NCBI GenBank assembly: GCA_016194635.1
Contig: JACQBC010000030.1
Location: forward strand, 186,001 to 250,000
Length of the DNA: 64,000 nt
Direction of reading: 5' to 3'
DNA from: Gammaproteobacteria bacterium
GTDB taxonomy: Bacteria; Pseudomonadota; Gammaproteobacteria; UBA6429; Thiohalophilaceae
Part shown: positions 1-9,199 of the stretch, piece by piece
How positions within the stretch are numbered: position 1 is the first letter of the stretch
Layout: every line of letters starts with the position of its first letter
Notes under the pieces: generated by a model
Databases searched by the model: none
The model's input: only the letters and a program-made list of their open reading frames with translations
What the model was told of the DNA's origin: nothing
Made by a program: the position numbers and the translations under genes

Positions 1-2
1 GC

Positions 3-593
3 CGTTGCGCGCAATGCCACGACAAAATTTCATGGCGTTACCCGCTGGTGGAATCCCTCAGTGCGCTGCTCGCCGCCGTGGTGGCCTGGAAATACGGTGT
101 CACCGCCCTCACCGGATTCGGCTTGTTGTTAACCTTTGCGCTGCTTGCCCTCACTTTTATCGATTACGATACGCAATACCTGCCGGATGAAATCACCCTG
201 CCGTTCATTTGGCTGGGATTGTTGATCAACCGCCAGGAAATTTTCACGGATTTAGCGTCGGCGCTGTGGGGCGCGGTGGCGGGCTATCTGCTGTTATGGT
301 TCGTCTACCAGGTGTTTAAATTGATCACGCGCAAAGAAGGCATGGGGTTTGGCGATTTCAAGTTACTCGCCCTGCTCGGGGCCTGGCTGGGCTGGCAGGT
401 GTTGCCGGCGATTGTGATTATTTCTTCGTTGATCGGATCAATAGTGGGTATTTCCCTCATCGTGTTGCGTCGGCACGATCGCCATAAACCCATCCCGTTT
501 GGACCCTACTTGGCGGGAGCGGGATGGATAAACTTGGTCTGGGGTAACGCGATCCAGAATTTTTATTTTCATTCGATTCTCGGCATGCCATGA
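3..593 (+). CDS. pilD: Prepilin peptidase / N-methyltransferase PilD, C-terminal part
   Basis: This inner-membrane aspartic protease cleaves the leader of type IV pilins and type II secretion pseudopilins and methylates the new N-terminus. The reading frame is open at the left edge of the window, so about 196 C-terminal residues remain of a family usually near 290. The first visible residues are RCAQC followed by ISWRYPLVE, the second half of the cytoplasmic zinc-binding Cys motif. Further in, IDYDTQYLPDE and GMGFGDFK carry the two conserved catalytic aspartates (the second in GxGD), set among hydrophobic helices. The gene normally follows pilB and pilC, which would lie to the left. coaE starts 9 bases downstream. 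Confidence 0.95.
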   Translation, partial: RCAQCHDKISWRYPLVESLSALLAAVVAWKYGVTALTGFGLLLTFALLALTFIDYDTQYLPDEITLPFIWLGLLINRQEIFTDLASALWGAVAGYLLLWFVYQVFKLITRKEGMGFGDFKLLALLGAWLGWQVLPAIVIISSLIGSIVGISLIVLRRHDRHKPIPFGPYLAGAGWINLVWGNAIQNFYFHSILGMP

Positions 594-602
594 TGCTGTC
601 CT

Positions 603-1214
603 ATGTTCATCATCGCACTCACCGGCGGTATCGCCAGCGGTAAAACCACCGTCGCGGGGCTTTTTTCCCGTCACCGGGTTCCGATCATCGACACGGATGT
701 GATCGCGCGCGCGTTGGTGGAGAGGGGCCAACCCGCGTTGCAAGACATCGTCGCCCGCTTCGGACGGGAAATTTTACTCGCCAACGGTGAATTAGACCGC
801 GGCGCGTTACGCAGGCGCGTATTCAACAACCCTGACGAACGCCAGCACCTCGAAGCCATCCTGCACCCGAAAATCCATGCCGAAGTGACGCGGCGCGTCG
901 CCGCCACCGCGGCGTCATACGGCATGGTGGTGATTCCACTGTTGGTCGAATCCCGCCAAGCCTATCCCCGCGACCGGGTGCTGGTGGTGGATACTAGCCG
1001 CGAGTTGCAGTTAGCGCGCTTGGGTCAGCGCGCGGATCTGAGCGCCCAAACCGCGCACCAGATCCTCGCCGTCCAGGCCAGCCGTGAGGCGCGCCTGGCC
1101 ATCGCCGACGATGTCATTTCCAACCTCGGCACGGTCTCTGATTTAACCGCGCAGGTCGATGCCCTGCACCACCGTTATTTCCAATTGGCCCACAGCGTGA
1201 CGCACACGTCGTGA
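603..1214 (+). CDS. coaE: Dephospho-CoA kinase
   Basis: CoaE carries out the last step of coenzyme A synthesis, phosphorylating the 3'-hydroxyl of dephospho-CoA with ATP in the cytoplasm. The 203-residue product has the usual family length. The P-loop GGIASGKT sits at residues 8-15, and TDVIAR follows at the expected place for the CoA-binding segment. The ATG at 603 lies 9 bases after the pilD stop, so the two are probably cotranscribed, and the pilD-coaE-zapD-yacG order is common in gammaproteobacteria. Confidence 0.96.
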   Translation: MFIIALTGGIASGKTTVAGLFSRHRVPIIDTDVIARALVERGQPALQDIVARFGREILLANGELDRGALRRRVFNNPDERQHLEAILHPKIHAEVTRRVAATAASYGMVVIPLLVESRQAYPRDRVLVVDTSRELQLARLGQRADLSAQTAHQILAVQASREARLAIADDVISNLGTVSDLTAQVDALHHRYFQLAHSVTHTS

Positions 1215-1332
1215 GATAGCATCTACCCTGCCCGACACAAACCACACCCCACCCCCAGAGAACATCGCTTTGGCTTGCTCAAATGCGGACAGTCCCGCAC
1301 AATTCACCTTTGCGGATTACCCCAGTATTGTG

Positions 1333-2100
1333 ATGACTGAACCGGTTATATACGAACAACCCCTTAACGAGCGCATGCGGACCTATATCCGGCTGGAGCA
1401 TTTATTCAAACAGGCCTTGTATACCCTGCGCGGTTATTCGGTGTGGGACAGCCGCGCCACGTTCACAACGCTGGTCGACATCATCGACATCCTGACCCGT
1501 TCGGATTTTAAGGCGGATATGCTCAAGGAATTAGAGCGGCAACAAAATGCCCTGGCCCCGCTCATGACGCGGCAGGGGGTTGATCACGAACACCTGTCGC
1601 AGGTATTAAACGAATTGCGCAAAACCCAAGAAAGCTTGCACGGCGTCAGCAGCCCGCTGGGACAGGGGATACGCGAAGACGATTTATTCAGTACCCTGCG
1701 TCAACGCCATACCGTGGCGGGCGGAGATTGCGCGATGGACTTGCCGGCCTATCATTTATGGCTGCAGCAAAGCCCCGAACAACGCATCGACGCTTTAGAG
1801 CTGTGGCTAAAATCACTGGAAATTGTCAACCAACCGATAACCCTGATGCTGAGCATCGTCCGCGCGAGCGCTGATTTACGCACCCAATTAGCCCCGCAAG
1901 GCTTCTACCAACAAACCGTGGATACGGCGATACCGTTGCAGATCATCCGCGTGAGTATTACTAAATCCAGCAGTTATTTCGCGGAAATCAGCGCGGGCAA
2001 ACACCGCTTCACGGTCCGGTTTATGAAACCCCACCCGGGCCGCCGTCCCGTGCAAGTGGAAGACACGGTGGAATTTCAATTGGGGTGTTGCGCTTTATGA
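1333..2100 (+). CDS. zapD: Cell division protein ZapD
   Basis: ZapD (formerly YacF, DUF1342) binds the FtsZ C-terminal tail and bundles protofilaments at the Z ring. The 255-residue product matches the family along its whole length: [19 protein letters not shown] at the start, ELERQQ in the first helical domain, [10 protein letters not shown] in the middle and [20 protein letters not shown] near the end. An open frame runs further upstream to a TTG at 1270, but homology begins at the ATG at 1333 (MTEPVIYEQ), which I prefer. No strong Shine-Dalgarno sequence precedes it. The stop overlaps the yacG start as ATGA. Confidence 0.93.
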   Translation: MTEPVIYEQPLNERMRTYIRLEHLFKQALYTLRGYSVWDSRATFTTLVDIIDILTRSDFKADMLKELERQQNALAPLMTRQGVDHEHLSQVLNELRKTQESLHGVSSPLGQGIREDDLFSTLRQRHTVAGGDCAMDLPAYHLWLQQSPEQRIDALELWLKSLEIVNQPITLMLSIVRASADLRTQLAPQGFYQQTVDTAIPLQIIRVSITKSSSYFAEISAGKHRFTVRFMKPHPGRRPVQVEDTVEFQLGCCAL

Positions 2101-2282
2101 CAACGGTGAAATGCCCCGGCTGCGGCAAAACCCTGCTCTATTCCACCGCGAATCCGTTTCGGCCGTTTTGTTCGCAGCGTTGCCGGCTGATCGACTTGGG
2201 CGCATGGGCCGGCGAGACGCATCAGATTCCAGGGGAACGAATTGATCCGGACCACATTGACCAGTATAAAGACAAACACTAA
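2097..2282 (+). CDS. yacG: DNA gyrase inhibitor YacG, zinc-binding
   Basis: YacG is a very small zinc protein that binds GyrB and blocks DNA binding by gyrase. The 61-residue product has the four zinc ligands in the family spacing: CPGC (Cys6, Cys9) and FCSQRC (Cys25, Cys29), followed by the conserved [10 protein letters not shown]. The start is the ATG at 2097, which overlaps the zapD stop as ATGA and so is likely translationally coupled. An in-frame TTG 12 bases upstream is less plausible. The operon ends here, and a long inverted repeat follows. Confidence 0.93.
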   Translation: MTTVKCPGCGKTLLYSTANPFRPFCSQRCRLIDLGAWAGETHQIPGERIDPDHIDQYKDKH

Positions 2283-2300
2283 ATCAAGCTCAAGATCCGG

Positions 2301-2437
2301 TTATACTACTGAGGCGTAAGGAAAGGAGACCCTCCAACCAAGACCCGCCGTCAATACATCCTGTAGGCTCGACAGTAGCATCCCTGCGGCGGACGGACTT
2401 GGTTGGAGGGTCTCTTTTCCATGTGACTCAGTAATAA
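2301..2437. repeat. Long inverted-repeat element, possible bidirectional terminator
   Basis: Two 23-base arms, 2320-2342 and 2398-2420, are inverted copies with one mismatch (arm core GAGACCCTCCAACCAAG). A further outer pair, ACTGAG at 2308-2313 and CTCAGT at 2427-2432, extends the symmetry. The 55-base centre includes GTAGGCTC and CCCTGCGGCGGAC (2382-2394). The element lies between the convergent yacG and the gene at 2448, so it could end transcription from both sides. The size and nested symmetry also fit a small non-autonomous repeat of the REP or MITE kind. The 13-base core recurs at 7860-7872. Confidence 0.75.
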
Positions 2438-2447
2438 CTAAACTGCA

Positions 2448-2942
2448 CTAGGAATGACCCACGCGTAACGGCAGCAGGGTGAGAAAACGCGTGGTGGCGG
2501 TCGCCACTTCCAATTGCACTTCCCAGTCGTGGCGGCCACTGCTGCAGATGGGGATCATAAAAATGCCTTGCCAGCGGGTTGCGGTATTCAGCGGGGGTGG
2601 CAAGGCTTTAAGCGCCACGGGCGGTAGGTGCATTTCCATGCCGGGCATGACCAGGCGAACGCTGATGGTTTGGAACGCGGGGTTGGGTTGTGCCGCCGTT
2701 TGTAACGTGAAAACACTGGGTTTAAAATATTCCGGCGGAGGCGCTACGGATATCACAGCCTCGGTGTTTCCAAGTCGTAGGGTACACGACTGCGTATTAA
2801 GATTACATTCACTGCGAGTCTTGACGACGGGGCGAGGATCGTACCAGGATGAAATGCCGGGCGCGAATCGCCAAACAGCGACGCTGATTACGATAATCAC
2901 CGCCGCGCCTACATAGGCGATGCGTAACTGTTTAGTCGTCAC
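2448..2942 (-). CDS. Single-pass membrane protein of unknown function
   Basis: I do not recognise a firm family. From the GTG at 2942 the product has 164 residues: a short basic N-terminus, one membrane helix (about residues 8-25) and an exported domain. Two cysteines sit close together in SECNLNTQSCTL, and MPGMEMHLPP resembles the methionine-rich MPxMxM motif of FixH/YtkA-like domains, a weak hint of that fold. The frame is open further upstream, but the GTG at 2942 gives an 11-base overlap with the end of the Nudix gene and places the membrane helix normally, so I prefer it. It is probably the last gene of the secA-argJ-Nudix run. Confidence 0.7.
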   Translation of the reverse strand: MTTKQLRIAYVGAAVIIVISVAVWRFAPGISSWYDPRPVVKTRSECNLNTQSCTLRLGNTEAVISVAPPPEYFKPSVFTLQTAAQPNPAFQTISVRLVMPGMEMHLPPVALKALPPPLNTATRWQGIFMIPICSSGRHDWEVQLEVATATTRFLTLLPLRVGHS

Positions 2943-3924
2943 CGGTTGGCCACCACGCGCTGATCCCCGCGACACCTTGCGCGCCGTAAGCACGCACCTT
3001 GGCGATGTCGTCTGAGTTTAATCCCCCCAAGGCGTAGACGGGACAATTCGCGCGACGCGCCAATGCCTCCAAACCTTCCCATCCCAGCGGCGATGCCTGT
3101 GGATGCGTGGCGGTGGATAACACCGGGGCGATCAGCATTGCATCGGCGTGGAGCCGTTGTGCCTGCGCCAATTCGTGAGCGTTGTGAACCGCGACGAACA
3201 ACCAGCGGTCCTTTGCTATCGGACGGGCCGTTACATGCGCCAACGCTGCCGCCGACAAATGTAATCCATGCGCCCCGGTTTGCTCAAACCACGCAGGCAG
3301 TGTATTGACGACCAACAGTGCTTGATAACGATCGCAGAGCGGGCGTAATTGATTCGCCAGCGCGATAAATTCTGTTGCCGCCATGGCCTTGGCGCGTAAT
3401 TGCAGCAGGCGAATACCGTTATCCAGCAGCCGCTGGACGCGTCGCATGCCCTGTTGCGCATCACCAAACTCCCCGGTAATCGCGCATAACGAGGGTAATT
3501 GCAAGCAACGCACCACCGGCAGATTTGCGGCGGGAAAATCCAACTCCGCCAGCGCACCTGGTGTTACCCATTGCACGCGCTGCCCCTCGCGCCCATGGGC
3601 CTTACCGTTGAACACGAACACCTCGTGGACATCCAGCCACACCTGTTTGTCGCCATAATCATGCCGCACTTGGATTAACGGCCGGCTTTGTACTAGCTGA
3701 ATGCCCAGCTCTTCGTGTAACTCGCGGCCCACGGCCCCGATGACAGATTCTCCGGCCCGCAGCTTACCGCCGGGAAACTCCCATAAGCCGCCCTGGTGTA
3801 AATGCTCCGGCCGCTTGGCGACCAAAACCCGGCCGTGGTTATCGTAGACCACCCCGGCGGCGACATGGATGTAGTTCGTGTTGGGATTCAATTCAGCTTC
3901 GGTATTCCGCGTTGATCCGCACAT
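2932..3924 (-). CDS. Nudix hydrolase fused to thiamine-phosphate-synthase-like domain
   Basis: This two-domain protein begins with a MutT-type Nudix hydrolase: the full box GX5EX7REUXEEXGU is met at residues 53-75, preceded by GGLWEFPGG, which suggests cleavage of oxidised dGTP-like nucleotides. From about residue 150 to 330 it resembles ThiE, a TIM barrel, with LLQLRAK, LLVVNTLPAWF, GLHLS and YALGGL. The usual ThiE active-site loop is altered, so activity as a thiamine phosphate synthase is doubtful. The fusion is common in gammaproteobacteria beside argJ and secA. The ATG at 3924 overlaps the argJ end by 32 bases; a TTG at 3891, just past the argJ stop, is an alternative start. Confidence 0.88.
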   Translation of the reverse strand: MCGSTRNTEAELNPNTNYIHVAAGVVYDNHGRVLVAKRPEHLHQGGLWEFPGGKLRAGESVIGAVGRELHEELGIQLVQSRPLIQVRHDYGDKQVWLDVHEVFVFNGKAHGREGQRVQWVTPGALAELDFPAANLPVVRCLQLPSLCAITGEFGDAQQGMRRVQRLLDNGIRLLQLRAKAMAATEFIALANQLRPLCDRYQALLVVNTLPAWFEQTGAHGLHLSAAALAHVTARPIAKDRWLFVAVHNAHELAQAQRLHADAMLIAPVLSTATHPQASPLGWEGLEALARRANCPVYALGGLNSDDIAKVRAYGAQGVAGISAWWPTGDD

Positions 3925-5110
3925 AATCGTGCGATAAATCGCAGGTCCAGACGGTGGCGTCGTGATTACCCCGTCCTAATCGCACCGTGATGGTAATATC
4001 CCGCTGCCGCATCACGCCTTGGCCTTGCGCCTCGGTATAAGAACGTGCGCGCGCGCCGTTATCAACAATACAGACGTCGTCCAGGAAAATTTTAATTTTA
4101 CCAACGTCCAGTTGGGTAAGACCGGCATAACCCACCGCCGCGAGGATACGGCCCCAATTGGGATCGCTGGCGAAGAACGCGGTTTTGACCAAGGGTGAAT
4201 GTGCAATCGCGTAGGCGACTTGTAAACATTCGTCGTTGGATTTCCCCTCGCGGATCTGAATGCTCATAAATTTCGTCGCGCCTTCGCCATCGCGCACGAT
4301 CATTTTGGCCAATTCGGCACAGGTTTCATTTAATACCTGTTGAAACTGTAACGCCTCCGGCGCGGATTCAATCCGCGCCGCGCCCTGGCCGGTGGCGATC
4401 AGCACACAGGAATCGTTGGTTGACATATCGCCGTCAACGGTAATGCGATTGAAACTTTGATCCATGGCTATTTGTAAGGCGGAGTGTAGTTGCGCCGGGG
4501 AGACGGTGACATCGGTGGCAATGAAAGCCAACATCGTCGCCATGTTGGGACGGATCATCCCCGCGCCCTTGGCGATACCAGTGATTACCGCGCGTTTGCC
4601 TTGCACGCTAAATTCACGCGAGACGAGTTTGGGTGTGGTGTCGGTGGTCATGATCGCTTGGGCTGCAGCCGTCCAGGCGTCGGAGGATAATCCCTGTAAC
4701 AACGCCGGCACGGCGGCGTTGATCTTGGGCACCGGCAAGGGTTCACCGATCACCCCGGTGGAAAACGGCAATACCTGCGATGGATCACAACCGGTGTGTT
4801 TCGCCACCTCCGCGCAACATTGTTGCGCGTCACGCAAGCCTTGCGCGCCGGTGCCGGCATTGGCATTGCCGCTGTTGATCAACAAATACCGCGCGGCGGA
4901 TGTGGCGAGGTGTTGTTTACACAACAGCACCGGTGCGGCGCAAAAGGCATTTTTGGTAAACACCGCTGCGCTGCTCGCGGCTTGCGCTATTTCGATCAAC
5001 ACCAGATCATTGCGGCCGATTTTGCGAATTTGCGCCGCGGTGGCGCTTAAACGAATACCTGGGATTGGGAAAATGCTATTCACACCGCTTACGCGAGTTT
5101 GCCATGGCAT
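3893..5110 (-). CDS. argJ: Bifunctional ornithine acetyltransferase / N-acetylglutamate synthase
   Basis: ArgJ recycles the acetyl group in arginine synthesis, moving it from N-acetylornithine to glutamate; many members also use acetyl-CoA. The precursor cuts itself into alpha and beta chains before a conserved threonine, visible here in [16 protein letters not shown] (Thr192). Conserved [10 protein letters not shown] and DPNWGRI are also present. The 405-residue length is normal. The ATG at 5110 overlaps the secA end by 22 bases; an in-frame GTG at 5083, six bases past the secA stop, would give 396 residues and is a real alternative. Confidence 0.95.
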   Translation of the reverse strand: MPWQTRVSGVNSIFPIPGIRLSATAAQIRKIGRNDLVLIEIAQAASSAAVFTKNAFCAAPVLLCKQHLATSAARYLLINSGNANAGTGAQGLRDAQQCCAEVAKHTGCDPSQVLPFSTGVIGEPLPVPKINAAVPALLQGLSSDAWTAAAQAIMTTDTTPKLVSREFSVQGKRAVITGIAKGAGMIRPNMATMLAFIATDVTVSPAQLHSALQIAMDQSFNRITVDGDMSTNDSCVLIATGQGAARIESAPEALQFQQVLNETCAELAKMIVRDGEGATKFMSIQIREGKSNDECLQVAYAIAHSPLVKTAFFASDPNWGRILAAVGYAGLTQLDVGKIKIFLDDVCIVDNGARARSYTEAQGQGVMRQRDITITVRLGRGNHDATVWTCDLSHDYVRINAEYRS

Positions 5111-7785
5111 TGTTTATATTTCTTCCCCGATCCGCAGGGGCAGGGTTCGTTACGCCCGACTTTACGCCCATTACGTACAAAAGGAGTGTGTTCCTCTTGG
5201 GTTTTTTCAACTTCGCCGCCGACCTTATCATGGTGGAATTCCATGTGTTTGGCGCTTTCTTCCTGACGGCGTTGTTCTTCCATGGCTTGGACTTCGGCAT
5301 CGCTGCGCACCACGATTTTACTCAAGATACTGATGACTTCATTTTTAATTCGCCCCAACATTTCACGAAATAACTCGAAGGCCTCGCGTTTGTATTCCTG
5401 TTTGGGATTTTTCTGGGCATAACCACGCAGGTGAATCCCCTGACGCAAATGATCCATCATTGCCAAATGGTCTTTCCACTGCGCGTCGAGTACTTGCAAC
5501 ATCACTACTTTTTCAAAATGCCGCATCACTGACGCGCCCGCGCGTTGTTCTTTATCGGCATATTGTTGTTCCAATGCCTCAAGGATACGCCCCCGTAATG
5601 GCTCTTCGTGCAGATCCAGATCTTGTTTTAACCACTGGGCAATAGGCAGTTGTAAGGCGAATTCGCCTTGCAAGGCCTCTTCCAAGCCCGGCACATCCCA
5701 CTGTTCTTCGATGCTCTGCGGCGGAATGAAGGTGTCGATCACGGAATTAAGCACATCGGCACGGATCGCCTTTATACTTTCTGAAATATCGTCGCTGGCC
5801 ATGTAGTCGTCGCGCATTCCATAGATCACCTTGCGTTGATCGTTGGCCACGTCATCGTATTCTAACAGGCTCTTGCGCATGTCAAAGTTATGCCCTTCGA
5901 CTTTACGTTGGGCGTTTTCAATCGCCTTGGTCACCCAGGGATGTTCAATGGCCTCGTCGTCTTGCATGCCCAAACGTTGCATCAAACCCGCGACTCGCTC
6001 CGAGGCGAAGATACGCATCAGGTTATCTTCTAAGGACAAATAAAACCGCGACGAACCCGGATCACCTTGCCGGCCGGAGCGGCCGCGCAATTGATTGTCG
6101 ATACGCCGCGATTCATGCCGCTCGGTACCGATAATATGCAAGCCGCCCGAGGCAATCACTTGGTCATGCCGCGTTTGCCACTCGTCACGCAGCGTGGTGG
6201 TGGTGGTTTCATCGGCCTCGGTTAACGCGGCTAATTCGGCTTGTAAACTCCCGCCCAGCACAATATCGGTACCCCGGCCGGCCATATTGGTGGCAATCGT
6301 CACGGCGCCGGGACGGCCGGCCTGCGCAACGATCTCGGCCTCACGCGCGTGTTGCTTGGCGTTTAATACTTCGTGGGGGATTTTTTCCTTTTCGAGTAAC
6401 TTGGATAAAAATTCCGAGACTTCAATCGAGGTGGTGCCCACCAACACCGGTTGTTTACGCTGCGCGCAATCGCGGATGTCTTCGATGATGGCGCGAAATT
6501 TTCCGGCCTGTTTTAAAAACACCTTATCGGCGTTGTCGATGCGCACCATCGGCCGATGCGTCGGGATCACCACCACTTCCAAACCGTAAATCGTTTGGAA
6601 TTCAAATGCCTCGGTGTCCGCCGTACCGGTCATACCGGACAGTTTCTTATACAAACGAAAATAATTCTGGAAGGTGATCGAGGCTAAGGTCTGATTCTCA
6701 TTTTGGATCAGCACCCCCTCCTTGGCCTCCACCGCTTGGTGTAAGCCTTCCGACCAGCGCCGTCCATGCATGGTGCGGCCGGTGAATTCATCGACGATGA
6801 CCACCTCGTTATTCGCCACGATGTAATCGACATCTTTTTGGAATAACACATGCGCGCGCAATGCCGTCACCACGTGGTGCATCATGCCGATGTTACTGGC
6901 GCTATATAAACTCTCGCCCTCGGGTAATAATCCAGCCTTGGTCAATAACTGCTCCACCAATTGATGACCGCTTTCGGTCAAGAAAATCTGCTTGGTCTTT
7001 TCTTCGACGCTGTAGTCACCCGGGCCGTCTTTTTCGAGTTGTTTCTTGAGTTTAGGAACCAGTTGATTGATCTTCTGGTACATCTCCGAGCTTTCTTCGG
7101 CTTGCCCGGAAATAATCAACGGCGTGCGTGCTTCGTCGATCAAGATCGAATCGACTTCGTCGACAATAGAAAATACATGACCGCGTTGCATTTTATCGCC
7201 GAGCGAAAAAGCCATGTTATCGCGCAGGTAATCAAAACCAAATTCGTTGTTGGTACCGTAGGTGATGTCGGCCGCGTAGGCGCTGCGTTTGTCTTCGTTG
7301 GACATGCCCGGTACCACCACGCCCACGCTCAGGCCCAGAAAACCGTACAACTTGCCCATCCAGCCGGCATCACGGCGTGCTAAATAATCATTCACAGTCA
7401 CCACGTGGACGCCCTTCCCGGTGAGGGCATTCAAGTAGGCCGGTAAGGTCGCCACCAGGGTTTTACCTTCACCGGTACGCATTTCGGCGATCTTGCCGTC
7501 GTTGAGCACCATAGCGCCGATTAGCTGCACATCGAAGTGACGCATGCCCAAGACACGTTTACTGGCCTCCCGCACCACCGCGAACGCTTCCGCCAGCACA
7601 TCCTGTAATAGGACTCCCTGCGCGATCCGCGCACGGAACTCCGCTGTTTTAGCGCGGAGTTGGTCATCGCTCAGACCCGTCAGGGTTGACTCCAGGGCGT
7701 TGATTTGAGCGACGAGGCGGTGATATTGCCTAACCAGCCGTTCATTACGGCTACCGAAGATTTTCTTAAATAACCCGCTGAACAT
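5089..7785 (-). CDS. secA: Protein translocase ATPase SecA
   Basis: SecA drives preproteins through SecYEG with ATP. The 898-residue product is full length: Walker A in MRTGEGKTL (residues 102-110), the [14 protein letters not shown] segment near 210, [10 protein letters not shown] in the second nucleotide fold and [11 protein letters not shown] motif VI. The C-terminus carries the zinc-binding SecB-docking motif with Cys882, Cys884, Cys893 and His894. The ATG at 7785 has an AAGGAAA ribosome site six bases upstream. That site lies immediately next to an imperfect inverted repeat (7798-7898), which might affect translation. No secM-like leader gene is visible. Confidence 0.98.
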   Translation of the reverse strand: MFSGLFKKIFGSRNERLVRQYHRLVAQINALESTLTGLSDDQLRAKTAEFRARIAQGVLLQDVLAEAFAVVREASKRVLGMRHFDVQLIGAMVLNDGKIAEMRTGEGKTLVATLPAYLNALTGKGVHVVTVNDYLARRDAGWMGKLYGFLGLSVGVVVPGMSNEDKRSAYAADITYGTNNEFGFDYLRDNMAFSLGDKMQRGHVFSIVDEVDSILIDEARTPLIISGQAEESSEMYQKINQLVPKLKKQLEKDGPGDYSVEEKTKQIFLTESGHQLVEQLLTKAGLLPEGESLYSASNIGMMHHVVTALRAHVLFQKDVDYIVANNEVVIVDEFTGRTMHGRRWSEGLHQAVEAKEGVLIQNENQTLASITFQNYFRLYKKLSGMTGTADTEAFEFQTIYGLEVVVIPTHRPMVRIDNADKVFLKQAGKFRAIIEDIRDCAQRKQPVLVGTTSIEVSEFLSKLLEKEKIPHEVLNAKQHAREAEIVAQAGRPGAVTIATNMAGRGTDIVLGGSLQAELAALTEADETTTTTLRDEWQTRHDQVIASGGLHIIGTERHESRRIDNQLRGRSGRQGDPGSSRFYLSLEDNLMRIFASERVAGLMQRLGMQDDEAIEHPWVTKAIENAQRKVEGHNFDMRKSLLEYDDVANDQRKVIYGMRDDYMASDDISESIKAIRADVLNSVIDTFIPPQSIEEQWDVPGLEEALQGEFALQLPIAQWLKQDLDLHEEPLRGRILEALEQQYADKEQRAGASVMRHFEKVVMLQVLDAQWKDHLAMMDHLRQGIHLRGYAQKNPKQEYKREAFELFREMLGRIKNEVISILSKIVVRSDAEVQAMEEQRRQEESAKHMEFHHDKVGGEVEKTQEEHTPFVRNGRKVGRNEPCPCGSGKKYKQCHGKLA

Positions 7786-7797
7786 GATTTTCCTTAT

Positions 7798-7898
7798 GTA
7801 ACACGCTAAACCCCGTGGGCTGAGATGACGACCCTAGTACCCCTTATCCCTGCCTTCCACCCTGCGGCGGACCCAAGCCACGAGAAGTAAGGTGTTAC
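7798..7898. repeat. Imperfect inverted repeat upstream of secA
   Basis: Arms at 7798-7821 and 7875-7898 match as inverted copies at about 16 of 24 positions, with a perfect GTAACAC/GTGTTAC outer end. The centre includes CCCTGCGGCGGAC (7860-7872), identical to the core of the 2301-2437 element, so this is probably a decayed relative. Its secA-proximal arm ends just beside the secA ribosome site. It fills most of the gap between the CapA-like gene and secA. Confidence 0.5.
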
Positions 7899-7958
7899 TA
7901 AGACACGCATCCAATTCAGAATGGCTATTTAGCTGGGGCTAAAAACAGAGGGCGTATT

Positions 7959-9131
7959 CTAGCGATCAGGGAGCGATTTGTCGTCTACCAACGGTGGTTG
8001 ACCCGAGGCAGAAAAGCGTTTGGGTTCGATTTTCCCCTCACCTGTTATGGTGAGTTCTGTGTGGGGAAAATCTATATCTGTTAACTGTGCCATCAGCTGC
8101 GCGGCGGTATGGCCAGTGTCCAAGACTGGACCGCCGGGGCGTTGCTGGCGTGTGGATATAATCTGACCGTGCAAAAATTGACCGTCCGCTCCGAGGGTAA
8201 CTTCGAGAACCGGCGCCAATCCGCTGGTACCGGTGACATTTATCCCTTGATAGGTACAAAAATTTCCCAGGCTATACGCGATAAGACGGTCGTGGTACAG
8301 CTCGACAGCCCGTGGCACATGGGGTCCGTGACCAATCACCAGATCCGCACCGGCGTCGATCACCGTATGGGCAAAACCAATAGAATCGCCACGATCCTCG
8401 CCTTGAAAATATTCTTTACCAGGAATGACGTGGATAGCGGTCTGCCCTTCGGCCCCCATGTGCATCGAAACGATCACGATGTCGTTCTGCGCGGCTAAGG
8501 CGGCAACCGTCTGCTTGGCTTGCTCGGTATCTGCGGGGTCATGAGCCCCTGCGAACGGTGCATAAGCAATCAGCGCGATCCGTCGACCCTTAACCTGCCA
8601 GGTGGCGATATCCCCCTCACGGCCGCTATGGAGAATCCCCGCCTGGGATAATGTCTGCATGGTGGAATTACGCCCGGTTTCACCAAAATCCCGGGCATGG
8701 TTGTTGGCCAGGCTCATGACCGTGAATCCAGCCTCCCGTAATCGTTGCACATAGCGGGTTGGTGTGCGAAACAGATAGCAGTGTTTACTATCCTTACAAC
8801 GTTTGACCGGGGTTCCTCCGTCTAATAACGTGCCTTCAAAATTGCCGAAGGTAATATCTGCCGCGCGTAATAGCGGAGCGCTATCGCGCAATAACTCCAG
8901 ACCATCATCGGGGGGTAAATAATCCTCGGGATAATCCGTCCCCAGCATCACATCTCCCACGGCCGCCACCGTTAATTCCAGCGCAGCAGGAATCGCCGCC
9001 GGCATACTCACCGGTTCTGGAGGGGTGGCAACCGCGGGGGGAGGGGTCACAACCGCAATTGGGACGGGGGGGGCGGCACAGGAGGCCAGCACAACAACCA
9101 CGAATAAACCGGCATACCGAACCATGGGCAA
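7959..9131 (-). CDS. CapA-family metallophosphatase-like lipoprotein
   Basis: The product belongs to the PGA_cap / CapA family, metallophosphatase-fold proteins found in poly-gamma-glutamate capsule loci but also widely outside them; its substrate here is unknown. An N-terminal signal ends in the lipobox LASC with Cys18, so it is likely a lipoprotein, and a Pro-rich linker follows. The core has VGDVMLG, FGNFEG, LANNHARDFG, SMHMGAE and IGHGPHV, which are the metal-site motifs in family order. No other capsule genes lie nearby, so a role in capsule anchoring is not supported. It is 390 residues long and precedes secA in the same direction. Confidence 0.85.
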   Translation of the reverse strand: MPMVRYAGLFVVVVLASCAAPPVPIAVVTPPPAVATPPEPVSMPAAIPAALELTVAAVGDVMLGTDYPEDYLPPDDGLELLRDSAPLLRAADITFGNFEGTLLDGGTPVKRCKDSKHCYLFRTPTRYVQRLREAGFTVMSLANNHARDFGETGRNSTMQTLSQAGILHSGREGDIATWQVKGRRIALIAYAPFAGAHDPADTEQAKQTVAALAAQNDIVIVSMHMGAEGQTAIHVIPGKEYFQGEDRGDSIGFAHTVIDAGADLVIGHGPHVPRAVELYHDRLIAYSLGNFCTYQGINVTGTSGLAPVLEVTLGADGQFLHGQIISTRQQRPGGPVLDTGHTAAQLMAQLTDIDFPHTELTITGEGKIEPKRFSASGQPPLVDDKSLPDR

Positions 9132-9199
9132 AACTGCCTCGGAGATAATTTAAGGAGTTGCCAGTTTACTGGGTAACGAGGGGATTGAGGAGAGTAGAC

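Noticed and set aside
1270-1332. N-terminal extension of ZapD from a TTG
   Set aside because: Similarity to ZapD begins at the ATG at 1333, so the extra 21 codons are not supported.
2301-2437. Insertion sequence or CRISPR repeat
   Set aside because: There is no transposase and only one unit; it is a single hairpin, not a spaced array.
2479-2916. 145-codon open frame on plus opposite the small membrane protein
   Set aside because: The minus frame has a membrane helix, a sensible start and operon position; the plus frame has none of these.
4464-5333. 289-codon open frame on plus opposite argJ and the secA end
   Set aside because: It shadows two well-supported genes on the other strand and shows no family motif or ribosome site.
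6961-7383. 140-codon open frame on plus inside secA
   Set aside because: Complementary to the conserved SecA ATPase core; no independent evidence.
7959-9131. Poly-gamma-glutamate capsule gene capA
   Set aside because: The fold fits, but no capB/capC partners are present, so I name only the family.
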